This document shows, piece after piece, positions 49,460 through 56,558 of a stretch of DNA of 64,000 nucleotides. Both the position numbers and the translations under genes were made by a program. Origin of the DNA: Oscillibacter valericigenes (GTDB taxonomy: Bacteria > Bacillota > Clostridia > Oscillospirales > Oscillospiraceae); assembly GCF_016902445.1 (NCBI RefSeq), contig NZ_JACSNX010000008.1, forward strand, positions 1 through 64,000, written 5' to 3'. Within the stretch, counting starts at the first letter, position 1. Each line of letters begins with the position of its first letter. The notes below the pieces were generated by a model. It was given only the letters and a program-made list of their open reading frames with translations, had not been told where the DNA came from and did no database searches.

Positions 49460-50530
49460 TCACTTGCCCTCCTTCAAGGCGGCCTTTGCCGCATCCACCA
49501 TCTCTTCCACCGTGGGCATCACGCCGCCGGCGTGGCCCAGGTAGTGGATGGGCTTTCTGCCCTCCACGGACAGCCGCACATCGTCGATCATCTGGCCGCA
49601 GGAGCTCATCTCCACGTCCAGGAACGCCTTCACGTGATCGGACTTGGAGAGGGTGCGCAGCGCTTCCTCCGGGAAGGGCCACAGGGTGATGGGCCGGAAC
49701 AGGCCCACCTTCAGACCCTCGGCGCGCAGGGTCTCGATGGCGGTCAGGGCGATCCGGGCAGGGGTGCCGTAAGCGGTGATGACCACCTCTGCGTCGTCGC
49801 ACTGGATCTCCTCATAGCGGAGCTCGTTCTTTGCCATCAGATCGTACTTCTCCCGCAGGTGCTCGTTGTGACGGTCACACTCATCGGGGTCCATGTACAG
49901 GGAGTTGATGATGTTGTTGTGATCCCGCTCCTTGCGGCCGGTGGTGGCCCAGTCCTTGGGCGGCAGATCCCGCTTGGGGACGGGACGCCACTCGATGGGC
50001 TCCATCATCTGGCCAATCAGGCCGTCCATGACCACCATGACGGGGTTGCGGTACTGGTCGGCGATGTCAAAGGCCTCCTGGACGAAGTCCACCGCCTCCT
50101 GCACGTTGGAGGGAGAGAGGACCACGGTCCGGTAGTCGCCGTTGCCGCCGCCGCGGGTGGCCTGGTAGTAGTCGCCCTGGCCGGGCTGGATGGTGCCCAG
50201 GCCCGGGCCGCCGCGCATGCAGTTGACGATGACGCAGGGCAGCTCGGCGCCCGCCATGTAGCTGATGCCCTCCTGCTTCAGGCTGATGCCGGGAGAGGAG
50301 GAAGAGGTCATGGCCCGCATGCCGGCGCCGGCGGCGCCGTACACCATGTTGATGGCAGCGACCTCGGATTCTGCCTGGACGAACACGCCGCCTGCCTTGG
50401 GCAGATGGGCGGACATGTATTCCGGGACCTCGCTCTGGGGAGTGATGGGATAGCCGAAGAAGCAGTCGCAGCCGGCACGAATGGCTGCCTCGGCAATGGC
50501 TTCATTGCCTTTCCAAAGTTCTTTTTCCAC
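49460..50530 (-). CDS. 2-oxoacid:ferredoxin oxidoreductase, alpha subunit
   Basis: The roughly 356-residue subunit carries the pyrimidine-binding half and CoA region of the enzyme: GNEAIAEAAIRAGCDCFFGY, PITPQSEVPEYMS, AESEVAAINMVYGAAGAG, TSSSSPGISLKQEGISYM and GLGTIQPGQGDYYQATRGGG. I prefer the GTG at 50530, nine bases after AAGGAGG; the TTG two codons earlier is too close to the ribosome site. Length and motifs fit VorB/KorA. Confidence 0.92.
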   Translation of the reverse strand: MEKELWKGNEAIAEAAIRAGCDCFFGYPITPQSEVPEYMSAHLPKAGGVFVQAESEVAAINMVYGAAGAGMRAMTSSSSPGISLKQEGISYMAGAELPCVIVNCMRGGPGLGTIQPGQGDYYQATRGGGNGDYRTVVLSPSNVQEAVDFVQEAFDIADQYRNPVMVVMDGLIGQMMEPIEWRPVPKRDLPPKDWATTGRKERDHNNIINSLYMDPDECDRHNEHLREKYDLMAKNELRYEEIQCDDAEVVITAYGTPARIALTAIETLRAEGLKVGLFRPITLWPFPEEALRTLSKSDHVKAFLDVEMSSCGQMIDDVRLSVEGRKPIHYLGHAGGVMPTVEEMVDAAKAALKEGK

Positions 50531-50548
50531 CGTCAATGACCTCCTTTT

Positions 50549-50761
50549 TCAGAATTTTTCCACGGTGATGATGGAATCCGGGCAGATCTTTGCGCAGCTG
50601 GCGCAGGCGATGCACGCCGTGATGTCCGTCACGTGGGCGGGGTGATAGCCCTTCCGGTTGATGACGGTCTGATCGATGGCCACGATGTGTTTCGGGCACA
50701 CGGTGGTGCACAGCTCACATCCCTTGCACCGGTCAGAGTTGAAGGTTACCTTGGCTGTCAT
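50549..50761 (-). CDS. 2-oxoacid:ferredoxin oxidoreductase, delta (2x4Fe-4S) subunit
   Basis: The 70-residue ferredoxin-like subunit has two CxxCxxCxxxCP motifs (Cys12-15-18-22 in RCKGCELCTTVCP and Cys50-53-56-60 in CIACASCAKICP) that bind two [4Fe-4S] clusters and relay electrons to free ferredoxin. The start at 50761 follows AAAAGGAGGC. It is the first subunit gene and lies 35 bases after the ParA-like ATPase gene. Confidence 0.93.
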   Translation of the reverse strand: MTAKVTFNSDRCKGCELCTTVCPKHIVAIDQTVINRKGYHPAHVTDITACIACASCAKICPDSIITVEKF

Positions 50762-50796
50762 GTCTGAAGACGCCTCCTTTTCTCCCTGCCGCGGGG

Positions 50797-51480
50797 TCAG
50801 CGCTCCCACGGCTTTTTCATGTTTATGGTGATAGGGAACACGGGTTCCCTCAGGTCTGACACAGCATCCGCAAAACGGACCTCTGCCGTGTGGCAGAGGA
50901 TGGGGATCCCCGTCTGCCGGGAGACGGCTTCCGCCAGGGCCGCGCCCTTGCGGATCTCCGCAGGCGTGGTCTCGCCGCACAGATGGGTGTTGTTCACGAT
51001 GCCCGAACAGGTAAGGCCGGTGACGGCCTCGATGGACCGGAGATAGGCGATGGCATGTTCTGCCTCCCGCACCTCCGGCCGGTTGGCGTTGAGCACGAAG
51101 ATCAGCTGATAGTCCTCCTGGACGATCTTGGGCTGGAACCGGGCCAGCACCCGGGCGCCCACCGGGTCGCCGCCGATGTCCAGGATCCCCCGGATATCCC
51201 GGTTCTCCAGAATGGCCAGCAGCTCCGCCGGCAGAGCGGGGACGTCCGCGTCCGAGCAGGCCTGGGAGGAGGAGATCACCTGGATGCCCGCGGCCTCCAG
51301 CTGGGGCCGCCGCTCCCGGGAGCGGAAATAGGGGTTGACGATGTCCAGGTCCGCCAGCATGACCCGCTTGCCCTCAGCGGCCAGAGCCAGTGCCAGATTG
51401 ACGGAGAGCTCTGTCTTTCCCGTGCCGTAATGGCCGGTGATGATGGAGACCCGGTGAGAAAACAAGGTCTGGGCTGTCAA
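50797..51480 (-). CDS. ParA/MinD-type P-loop ATPase linked to the oxidoreductase
   Basis: The 227-residue protein has a SIMIBI-class P-loop (SIITGHYGTGKTELSVNLAL, residues 12-31), a Walker B region (VMLADLDIVNPYFRSRE) and GILDIGGDPVGARVLA, characteristic of CobQ/ParA-like ATPases. It starts with TTG at 51480 after GAGGTGAG. As the first gene of the operon it may act in metallocofactor insertion or assembly of the [4Fe-4S] enzyme, like other SIMIBI proteins; this is inference from context. Confidence 0.75.
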   Translation of the reverse strand: MTAQTLFSHRVSIITGHYGTGKTELSVNLALALAAEGKRVMLADLDIVNPYFRSRERRPQLEAAGIQVISSSQACSDADVPALPAELLAILENRDIRGILDIGGDPVGARVLARFQPKIVQEDYQLIFVLNANRPEVREAEHAIAYLRSIEAVTGLTCSGIVNNTHLCGETTPAEIRKGAALAEAVSRQTGIPILCHTAEVRFADAVSDLREPVFPITINMKKPWER

Positions 51481-51538
51481 AAGCGGCTCACCTCACATTT
51501 TTCAAAAAAAGAGTTGTATTATTTTTAAATCTGTTGTA

Positions 51539-51573
51539 TGATGTCATTGTACCCTAAAAGAGATGTGATGTCA
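51539..51573. promoter_or_regulatory. Paired TGATGTCA sites between divergent ParA-like and gntR genes
   Basis: TGATGTCA occurs at 51539-51546 and again at 51566-51573. The core GATGTC equals a half-site of the other GntR-type operators in this window (28489, 29590). They may be operators of the adjacent FadR-type regulator. The region also has AT-rich sequence suited to divergent promoters. Confidence 0.35.
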
Positions 51574-51625
51574 AGAGGGGAATCTGTGCCAAAACACGAT
51601 CTGCGGCAGGAAAGGGAGGCAGGGC

Positions 51626-52309
51626 ATGGGAGACGGAAGAAAGGTGAAGCTGTCGGAGCGGACGGCGGACCGCCTGTATGAGCTGATCATGGAGGAGCGG
51701 CAGTTTGCCCCGGGCAGCAAGCTCCCCAATGAGAACGAACTCAGCGAGTCCCTGCATGTCAGCCGCACCACCCTGCGGGAGGCCATCTCCTTCCTGGTGG
51801 CCCAGGGGGTGCTGGAGATCCGCCGGGGCAAGGGCACGTTCGTGGTCCAGGACCTGCCGGACAGCGGCGTGGACCTGACGGCCCTGTCCAGCCTGCGCTC
51901 CCGGGTGCGGGCCAGGGATCTCTTTGAGATGCGCCTGATCTTTGAGCCTGCCACCGTGGCCCTGGCCTGTCAGCGGGGCACCGACGAGGAGCTGGCCCAG
52001 ATCCGGCAGAAGGCGGAGCGGATGGAGCGCATCGCCAAGGCGGGGGGCGACTGGGCCCTGGCGGATCAGGAGTTCCACATGGCCATCATCAAGGCGTCCC
52101 ACAACGAATATATGCGGCGGCTGTATCCCATCATCAACAGTGCGGTCAATGAGATCATGCAGGTCTCCGTCAACCGGGAGCACATGCAGAGCATCGCCAT
52201 TGCCGACAACTATACGATCCTGGACTTTCTGATGCAGCGGGACGAGGTGGGTGCCCGCCACGCCATGAGCATCCACATCCGGCATCTGCTGAACACTCTG
52301 AAGGGCTGA
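51626..52309 (+). CDS. FadR-type GntR transcriptional regulator
   Basis: The 227-residue regulator has a winged-helix domain (FAPGSKLPNENELSESLHVSR, TTLREAISFLVAQGVLEI, RRGKGTFV) and an FCD effector domain with metal ligands (DLFEMRLIFEP, ADQEFHMAIIKASHNEY, HIRHLL). It is transcribed away from the ParA-like/oxidoreductase operon, so control of that operon by a carboxylic-acid ligand is likely. GGGAGGCAGGGC precedes the ATG. Confidence 0.88.
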   Translation: MGDGRKVKLSERTADRLYELIMEERQFAPGSKLPNENELSESLHVSRTTLREAISFLVAQGVLEIRRGKGTFVVQDLPDSGVDLTALSSLRSRVRARDLFEMRLIFEPATVALACQRGTDEELAQIRQKAERMERIAKAGGDWALADQEFHMAIIKASHNEYMRRLYPIINSAVNEIMQVSVNREHMQSIAIADNYTILDFLMQRDEVGARHAMSIHIRHLLNTLKG

Positions 52310-52332
52310 CAACACGATAGTTGAGAGACGAA

Positions 52333-52367
52333 CGCGCCCCCGGAACGACCCGGGGGCGCGCATTTTT
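52333..52367 (+). terminator. Terminator after gntR
   Basis: CGCGCCCCCGG (52333-52343) pairs perfectly with CCGGGGGCGCG (52350-52360), then CATTTTT. Confidence 0.85.
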
Positions 52368-52462
52368 GGAAAGAGGTCAGACCGGCGGCTTCCGGGACCC
52401 GGAGGCCTTCGGCCGCGGCGCGGGCAGACACGGGCGCCGGGGCCGTGCGCCCCCGGCGGGTA

Positions 52463-54346
52463 TCATGCCCGCTTCCGCCACTTCAGCAGCAGGGAGGAGT
52501 TGACGATCACCAGCACCGACCCGGCATTGTGGACCAGGGCGCCCACCACCGGATCCAGAATGCCGGTGATGGCCAGGGCGATGGCGAGGAAATTCAGGGT
52601 CATGGAAAAGGTCAGATTGACCTTGATGGTCCGCATCATCCGCCTGGAGAGGGCCAGCAGGTGGGGCAGCTCCCGGATGTCGTCGTTCACCAGGGCGATG
52701 TCCGCCGCGTCCACGGCGATGTCGCTGCCCACGCCGCCCATGGCGATGCCCACGTGGGCCCGCTTCAGGGCGGGAGCGTCGTTGATGCCGTCCCCCACCA
52801 TGCACACCAGCTTACCCGTCTGCTGGCTGCGGTCGATCCAGGCCAGCTTGTCCTCCGGCAGGCACTCCGCCTGGAAGGCGGAGATGCCCAGCTCCCCGGC
52901 GATGTGGCGGGCGGCCTTCTCGTGGTCGCCGGTCAGCAGCACCGGCGTGACGCCGGCGGCCTGGACATTCCGGATGGTCTGGGCGGCGTCGGGCCGCAGG
53001 GTGTCCGCCAGGGCCAGAAAGCCCGCCGGACGTCCGTCCACGGCGATGTAAATGACGGTGCAGCCCTGCTCCCGTGCGGGGGCTGCGGCCTGGGACAGGG
53101 GCTCCCAGGGGATGTTCCGCTCCGTCAGCAGCTCCCGGTTGCCGGCGATGACCAGATGGCCCCTCACCGTGGCGGACACGCCCCGGCCGGGGAGCATCTG
53201 GAAGTCCTCCGCCTCCGGCGGCGCCTCGCCGGTCTCGGTCCGCCAGCCCTGGGCGATGGCCCGGCCCAGCGGGTGCTCGGACCGGAGCTCCGCCCCGGCG
53301 GTCCAGCCGTAGAGGTCCTGCCGGGAGATGTCCGGAAGAATGCTCTCCACCGCCGTCACCTGGGGGGCGCCGAAGGTCAGGGTGCCGGTCTTGTCAAAGG
53401 TCACCTGGGAGACGGAGGCCAGCCGTTCCAGGGCATCCCCCTCCCGCACCAGGAAGCTGTGCTTCGTGGCGTTGCCGATGGCGGCCATGATGGCGGTGGG
53501 CGTGGCCAGCACCAGGGCGCAGGGGCAGAACACCACCAGGATGGTCACCGCCCGAATGGGGTCCCGGGTAAGGAGGCCCGTCAGGGCGGCGGCGGTCAGG
53601 GCCGCCACCACGATCCAGGTGGCCCAGCGGTCCGCCAGCCCCACGATCCTGGCCTTGCCGGCGTCGGCGGACTGGACCAGCCGGATCATCCGCTGGATGG
53701 AGCTGTCCTCCCCCACCTTGGCGGCCCGCATCTCGAAGGCGCCGAACTGGTTCACCGTGCCGCTGGACACCTGGTCCCCCGGCCCCTTGTCCACGGGCAG
53801 GGACTCGCCGGTCATCACCGCCTGGTTGATGGAGGTGTGTCCCGTGAGGATGACGCCGTCCACGGGGACGGTCTCCCCCGGCAGGACCCGGAGCACGTCG
53901 TCCACCGCCACCTGCTCCGCCGGGATGACCTCCTCCCCGCCGTCACGGAGCCTGCGGGCGGTCTGGGGGGTCAGATGCACCAGCTTCTCGATGCCTGCCC
54001 GGGCCTTTGCCACGGTCAGGTCCTCCAGCAGGGCCCCCAGCTGCATGATGAAGGCCACCTCGCCGGCGGCGAAGTCCTCCCCGATGAGGAGGGAGGCGAT
54101 GAGGGCGATGGACACCAGCACGTCCGCCTTGATGTCAAAGGCCGTCACCAGGCCGATAATTGCCTCCAGGATGATAGGGACGCCGCAGAGGAGCACCGCC
54201 GCCCAGGCGGCGTCAAAGGGCAGCTGGGGCAGGAGGTCGAAGATGCTGACGAGCAGGGCGACGCCGGAGAGGACCAGACAGGTCACGTCCTTCTTCACGC
54301 CGCCCCACTCCAGAAACCGCTCCAGGGCATGGATCACGGGGGTCAC
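52463..54346 (-). CDS. Heavy-metal P1B-type ATPase
   Basis: The 627-residue exporter has the transmembrane metal motif CPC (residues 274-276), MTGES (actuator), DKTGTLT (318-324, phosphorylated Asp), SEHPLG, LLTGDHEKAARHIAGELGI and GDGINDAPAL. No cytosolic metal-binding domain precedes the first helix, so it is a short form. The last helix carries HNAGSVLVIVNSSLLL. Metal choice is uncertain: the matching operator for a CsoR-type regulator with Cu(I) ligands favours copper, but zinc/cadmium-type ATPases look similar. It starts with GTG at 54346 behind AAAGGA. Confidence 0.9.
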   Translation of the reverse strand: MTPVIHALERFLEWGGVKKDVTCLVLSGVALLVSIFDLLPQLPFDAAWAAVLLCGVPIILEAIIGLVTAFDIKADVLVSIALIASLLIGEDFAAGEVAFIMQLGALLEDLTVAKARAGIEKLVHLTPQTARRLRDGGEEVIPAEQVAVDDVLRVLPGETVPVDGVILTGHTSINQAVMTGESLPVDKGPGDQVSSGTVNQFGAFEMRAAKVGEDSSIQRMIRLVQSADAGKARIVGLADRWATWIVVAALTAAALTGLLTRDPIRAVTILVVFCPCALVLATPTAIMAAIGNATKHSFLVREGDALERLASVSQVTFDKTGTLTFGAPQVTAVESILPDISRQDLYGWTAGAELRSEHPLGRAIAQGWRTETGEAPPEAEDFQMLPGRGVSATVRGHLVIAGNRELLTERNIPWEPLSQAAAPAREQGCTVIYIAVDGRPAGFLALADTLRPDAAQTIRNVQAAGVTPVLLTGDHEKAARHIAGELGISAFQAECLPEDKLAWIDRSQQTGKLVCMVGDGINDAPALKRAHVGIAMGGVGSDIAVDAADIALVNDDIRELPHLLALSRRMMRTIKVNLTFSMTLNFLAIALAITGILDPVVGALVHNAGSVLVIVNSSLLLKWRKRA

Positions 54347-54355
54347 ATCCTTTCT

Positions 54356-54375
54356 TTATACCTATAGGGGTATAA
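54356..54375. promoter_or_regulatory. CsoR-type operator at the P-type ATPase promoter
   Basis: TTATACCTATAGGGGTATAA is an inverted repeat with the TACC...GGGTA core of CsoR/RcnR-family sites. It covers the predicted transcription start and matches the site in front of csoR at 56077. Confidence 0.75.
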
Positions 54376-54377
54376 GT

Positions 54378-54406
54378 ATCGTACACCAGAGGAAGGCCTC
54401 TGTCAA
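54378..54406 (-). promoter_or_regulatory. Promoter of the P-type ATPase gene
   Basis: Minus-strand TTGACA (complement of 54401-54406), a 17-base spacer and TACGAT (complement of 54378-54383), immediately upstream of the operator. Confidence 0.7.
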
Positions 54407-54425
54407 GGAAAAGATGCGCCCGGCC

Positions 54426-54454
54426 TTGCCTTTTGGGGCGGCGGTCCATATAAT
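54426..54454 (+). promoter_or_regulatory. Promoter of the mosaic AT-rich-core gene
   Basis: TTGCCT (54426-54431), a 17-base spacer and TATAAT (54449-54454) lie 50 bases before the start codon, in GC-rich DNA of host type. Confidence 0.65.
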
Positions 54455-54504
54455 GGGTTTATCTGAATTTCAGCGCCGCTCCGGCGCGGGAGGGGGATCG
54501 TGCG

Positions 54505-55002
54505 ATGGGCTTTCTCAATAAAAAACCGATTATCAAGACTGAGGGCTTTCAGCCGCTGGAACTGAATGAGGGCAATGTCCAGGCAATATTTAATAGATGC
54601 TTAGCAACTAAAGATTCTGTAGACTTTATAGGAGCTACATTATTTACTAAAGAAACCGGTTTTTCAGAAAATTCAAAGCAAATTGTCTTTGATAAAAAAG
54701 AGATTTTAAAAAATAAAAGTACGATTGCATATTTATACAGTCAATTACATGATGTATCATATTCTGAAATTATAACTCCATCTTCTGCTGCGATTAACTA
54801 CGATTCAAATGTTTGGACAAAAGACATCGGTGTTATTTTAAACTTCTTGCATTTAGGATATGCAACTAAAATGTTTCGACCATTTATTAAAACTGAAAGC
54901 TCTACTGCTGCTGTGTTATTACCGATTTTGCCCACTCTCTCCCCCAAAGACCCCTACTTCCCAGCCTGGTGGGAGGAGCACAAATCTGAATGGGAAGCAT
55001 GA
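54505..55002 (+). CDS. Unknown protein with AT-rich core between GC-rich ends
   Basis: This 165-residue protein has no recognisable domain. Its first 25 codons (MGFLNKKPIIKTEGFQPLEL onward) and last 20 or so (LSPKDPYFPAWWEEHKSEWE) have the host's GC-rich codon use. The central part, about 54585-54920, is near 30% GC and Lys/Asn/Ile/Ser-rich. That pattern suggests an imported or swapped core inside conserved ends. A consensus promoter and GGGAGGGGG ribosome site argue that it is expressed. No signal peptide or membrane segment is seen. A MITE-like element begins at the base after its stop codon. Confidence 0.7.
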   Translation: MGFLNKKPIIKTEGFQPLELNEGNVQAIFNRCLATKDSVDFIGATLFTKETGFSENSKQIVFDKKEILKNKSTIAYLYSQLHDVSYSEIITPSSAAINYDSNVWTKDIGVILNFLHLGYATKMFRPFIKTESSTAAVLLPILPTLSPKDPYFPAWWEEHKSEWEA

Positions 55003-55169
55003 CCCCGTAGGGGCGGACCTATGTGTTCGCCCGTCCGCCAGTTCCGCACCGGTTCCCCGGGCGGCAGATTGCCGCCCCTACGGCATGGAACGGGGGCCGG
55101 TCCGTCATTGGGGGCCGGGCCGTTTCATCATCGAAAAACGGGCCGACACACAGGCCGGCCCCTACGGGG
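55003..55169. mobile_element. MITE-like element with 31-bp terminal inverted repeats
   Basis: The left end (55003-55033, beginning CCCCGTAGGGGC) and right end (55139-55169) are inverted copies matching at 26 of 31 positions. Inside is a third GCCCCTACGG motif (55075-55084) and a GGGCGGCA/TGCCGCCC hairpin. There is no transposase. It separates the mosaic gene from the GNAT gene. No clear target-site duplication is seen. Confidence 0.65.
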
Positions 55170-55194
55170 ACATCCCGACGGAAAGGAGCATCCC

Positions 55195-55662
55195 ATGGAC
55201 CTTCGCCGCTACCGCACCGAGGACCTGCCCGCCCTGTCCCGCTTGTTCGGCGAGACGGTCCGGCGGGTGAATATCCGGGACTATACTCCCGCCCAGGCGG
55301 AGGCCTGGGCCGCCGGGGAGGCGGACCTGCTGACCCGGGACGACTGGTTCCGCCGTCTGTACACCCTGGTGGCAGAGATCGACGGCCGGATCGCGGGCTA
55401 CGGCAACGTGGACGGCACCGGTTATCTGGACCACCTGTTCGTCCGGTGGGACTGCCAGGGCCGGGGCGTCGCCACGGCCCTCTGCGACGCGCTGGAGGAA
55501 CACTGCCGGGAGATGGGGCTGACCGCCGTCACCGTCCACGCCTCCAAGACGGCCCTGCCGTTTTTCCTCCACAGGGACTACCAGGTGGAGCGGGAGCAGC
55601 AGGTGCCGGTGCGGGGGCAGGTGCTGACCAACTACGCCATGCGCAAGACCCTGAACAGATAA
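55195..55662 (+). CDS. GNAT N-acetyltransferase
   Basis: The 155-residue protein has the GNAT fold: opening RRYRTEDLPALSRLFGETV, the acetyl-CoA signature DHLFVRWDCQGRGVATALCD and a C-terminal HASKTALPFFLHRDYQVE segment (YafP-like). The start at 55195 follows GAAAGGAG. Upstream in-frame sequence lies in the MITE-like element and is not used. The acceptor is unknown. Confidence 0.85.
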   Translation: MDLRRYRTEDLPALSRLFGETVRRVNIRDYTPAQAEAWAAGEADLLTRDDWFRRLYTLVAEIDGRIAGYGNVDGTGYLDHLFVRWDCQGRGVATALCDALEEHCREMGLTAVTVHASKTALPFFLHRDYQVEREQQVPVRGQVLTNYAMRKTLNR

Positions 55663-55663
55663 A

Positions 55664-55733
55664 AGTGAAAAGATAAAGGATAAGAGATAGCCCCTGGAGA
55701 AAAGCATCTTTTATCCTTTATCTTTTATCTCTT
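55664..55733. repeat. AT-rich GATAAAAGATA-type inverted repeat
   Basis: A purine run (AGATAAAGGATAAGAGATA, about 55671-55689) is mirrored by pyrimidine runs TTTTATCCTTTATCTTTTATCTCTTATCTT further on. The stretch is strikingly AT-rich against its surroundings and can fold into a long hairpin. Confidence 0.55.
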
Positions 55734-55755
55734 ATCTTCCCTCTCCACTCTAAAG

Positions 55756-55784
55756 AAAAAGAGGCGCCGCAGGCGCCTCTTTTT
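55756..55784. terminator. Terminator after csoR
   Basis: AAAAAGAGGCGCC (55756-55768) pairs perfectly with GGCGCCTCTTTTT (55772-55784); symmetric, so it can stop both the csoR and the GNAT transcripts. Confidence 0.85.
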
Positions 55785-55785
55785 C

Positions 55786-56061
55786 TTATCCCATGTTGGA
55801 GAACCGCTCCACCGCCTTGGTGAAGCTCTCGATGGTCTTGTCCGCGTCGCCGTGCTGGATGCCGTCCCGGACGCAGTGCTGGATGTGTCCCTCCAGGACC
55901 ACCTGCCCGCACTTGTGGAGGGCGGACTTGGCGGCGTTGATCTGGGACAGCACGTCCTCGCAGGGCACGTCCTCGTCCACCATGCGGTCGATGGCCTGCA
56001 CCTGGCCGATGATCTTCTTCAGCCGCCGGTGCAGATTGTCCGCGTCCATGCATTGTCTCAT
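55786..56061 (-). CDS. csoR: CsoR-family copper-sensing repressor
   Basis: The 91-residue all-helical DUF156 repressor has Cys34, His59 and Cys63 (PCEDVLSQ and GHIQHC), spaced as the Cu(I) ligands Cys36/His61/Cys65 of known CsoR proteins. Metal binding releases the repressor from a TACCC...GGGTA operator; such operators occur before its own gene and before the P-type ATPase. The start at 56061 (MRQCMDADNLHRRL) follows GGGAGG; an in-frame extension runs through the operator. Persulfide-sensing CstR is a less likely alternative. Confidence 0.88.
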   Translation of the reverse strand: MRQCMDADNLHRRLKKIIGQVQAIDRMVDEDVPCEDVLSQINAAKSALHKCGQVVLEGHIQHCVRDGIQHGDADKTIESFTKAVERFSNMG

Positions 56062-56076
56062 ACCGACACCTCCCGG

Positions 56077-56092
56077 ATACCCAATGGGGTAT
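56077..56092. promoter_or_regulatory. CsoR-type operator at the csoR promoter
   Basis: ATACCCAATGGGGTAT is a near-perfect inverted repeat directly after the csoR -10 element. Confidence 0.8.
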
Positions 56093-56098
56093 GGGCAT

Positions 56099-56127
56099 AT
56101 TATCCGCCAGAGGCCGCGGTTTGTCAA
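56099..56127 (-). promoter_or_regulatory. Promoter of csoR
   Basis: Minus-strand TTGACA (complement of 56122-56127), 17 bases, GATAAT (complement of 56099-56104). The -35 overlaps the last codons of aroQ. Confidence 0.75.
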
Positions 56128-56558
56128 GCGTCCGCGCCGCAGAGGAGCCGCAGAGCGTCCAGATATCCCGGCAGTCCCCGGCCCTTGATGGTGGCCGTGC
56201 AGGCCGCCCGGATGTAGGACACATGGCGGAACTCCTCCCGGCTGTCCGGGTCGGACACGTGGACCTCCACCGTGGGGATGCCCACAGATTTCACTGCGTC
56301 CAGCAGGGCCACGCTGGTGTGGGTGTAGGCGCCGGGGTTGATGATGATGCCGTCCACATGGTCAAAATAAGCCTGCTGGATGGCGTCCACCAGGGCTCCC
56401 TCGTGGTTGGACTGGAAGAAGGAGACGGTGACTCCCAGCTTGTCGGCCTCCGCCTGGATCATGGTCTTCAGGTCCTCATAGGTCTCGCGGCCGTAGATCT
56501 CCGGCTGGCGGATGCCCAGCATGTTCATGTTGGGGCCGTTAAGTACCAGAATGTTCAC
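56124..56558 (-). CDS. aroQ: 3-Dehydroquinate dehydratase, type II
   Basis: AroQ dehydrates 3-dehydroquinate to 3-dehydroshikimate. The 144-residue protein has the type II signatures VLNGPNMNMLGIRQPEIYG (with catalytic Tyr), FFQSNHEGALVDAIQQA, INPGAYTHTSVALLDA and VEVHVSDP. It starts with GTG at 56558, five bases after GGAGGG, overlapping the aroE-aroK gene by 20 bases. It is the last gene of the aromatic operon. Confidence 0.95.
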   Translation of the reverse strand: MNILVLNGPNMNMLGIRQPEIYGRETYEDLKTMIQAEADKLGVTVSFFQSNHEGALVDAIQQAYFDHVDGIIINPGAYTHTSVALLDAVKSVGIPTVEVHVSDPDSREEFRHVSYIRAACTATIKGRGLPGYLDALRLLCGADA

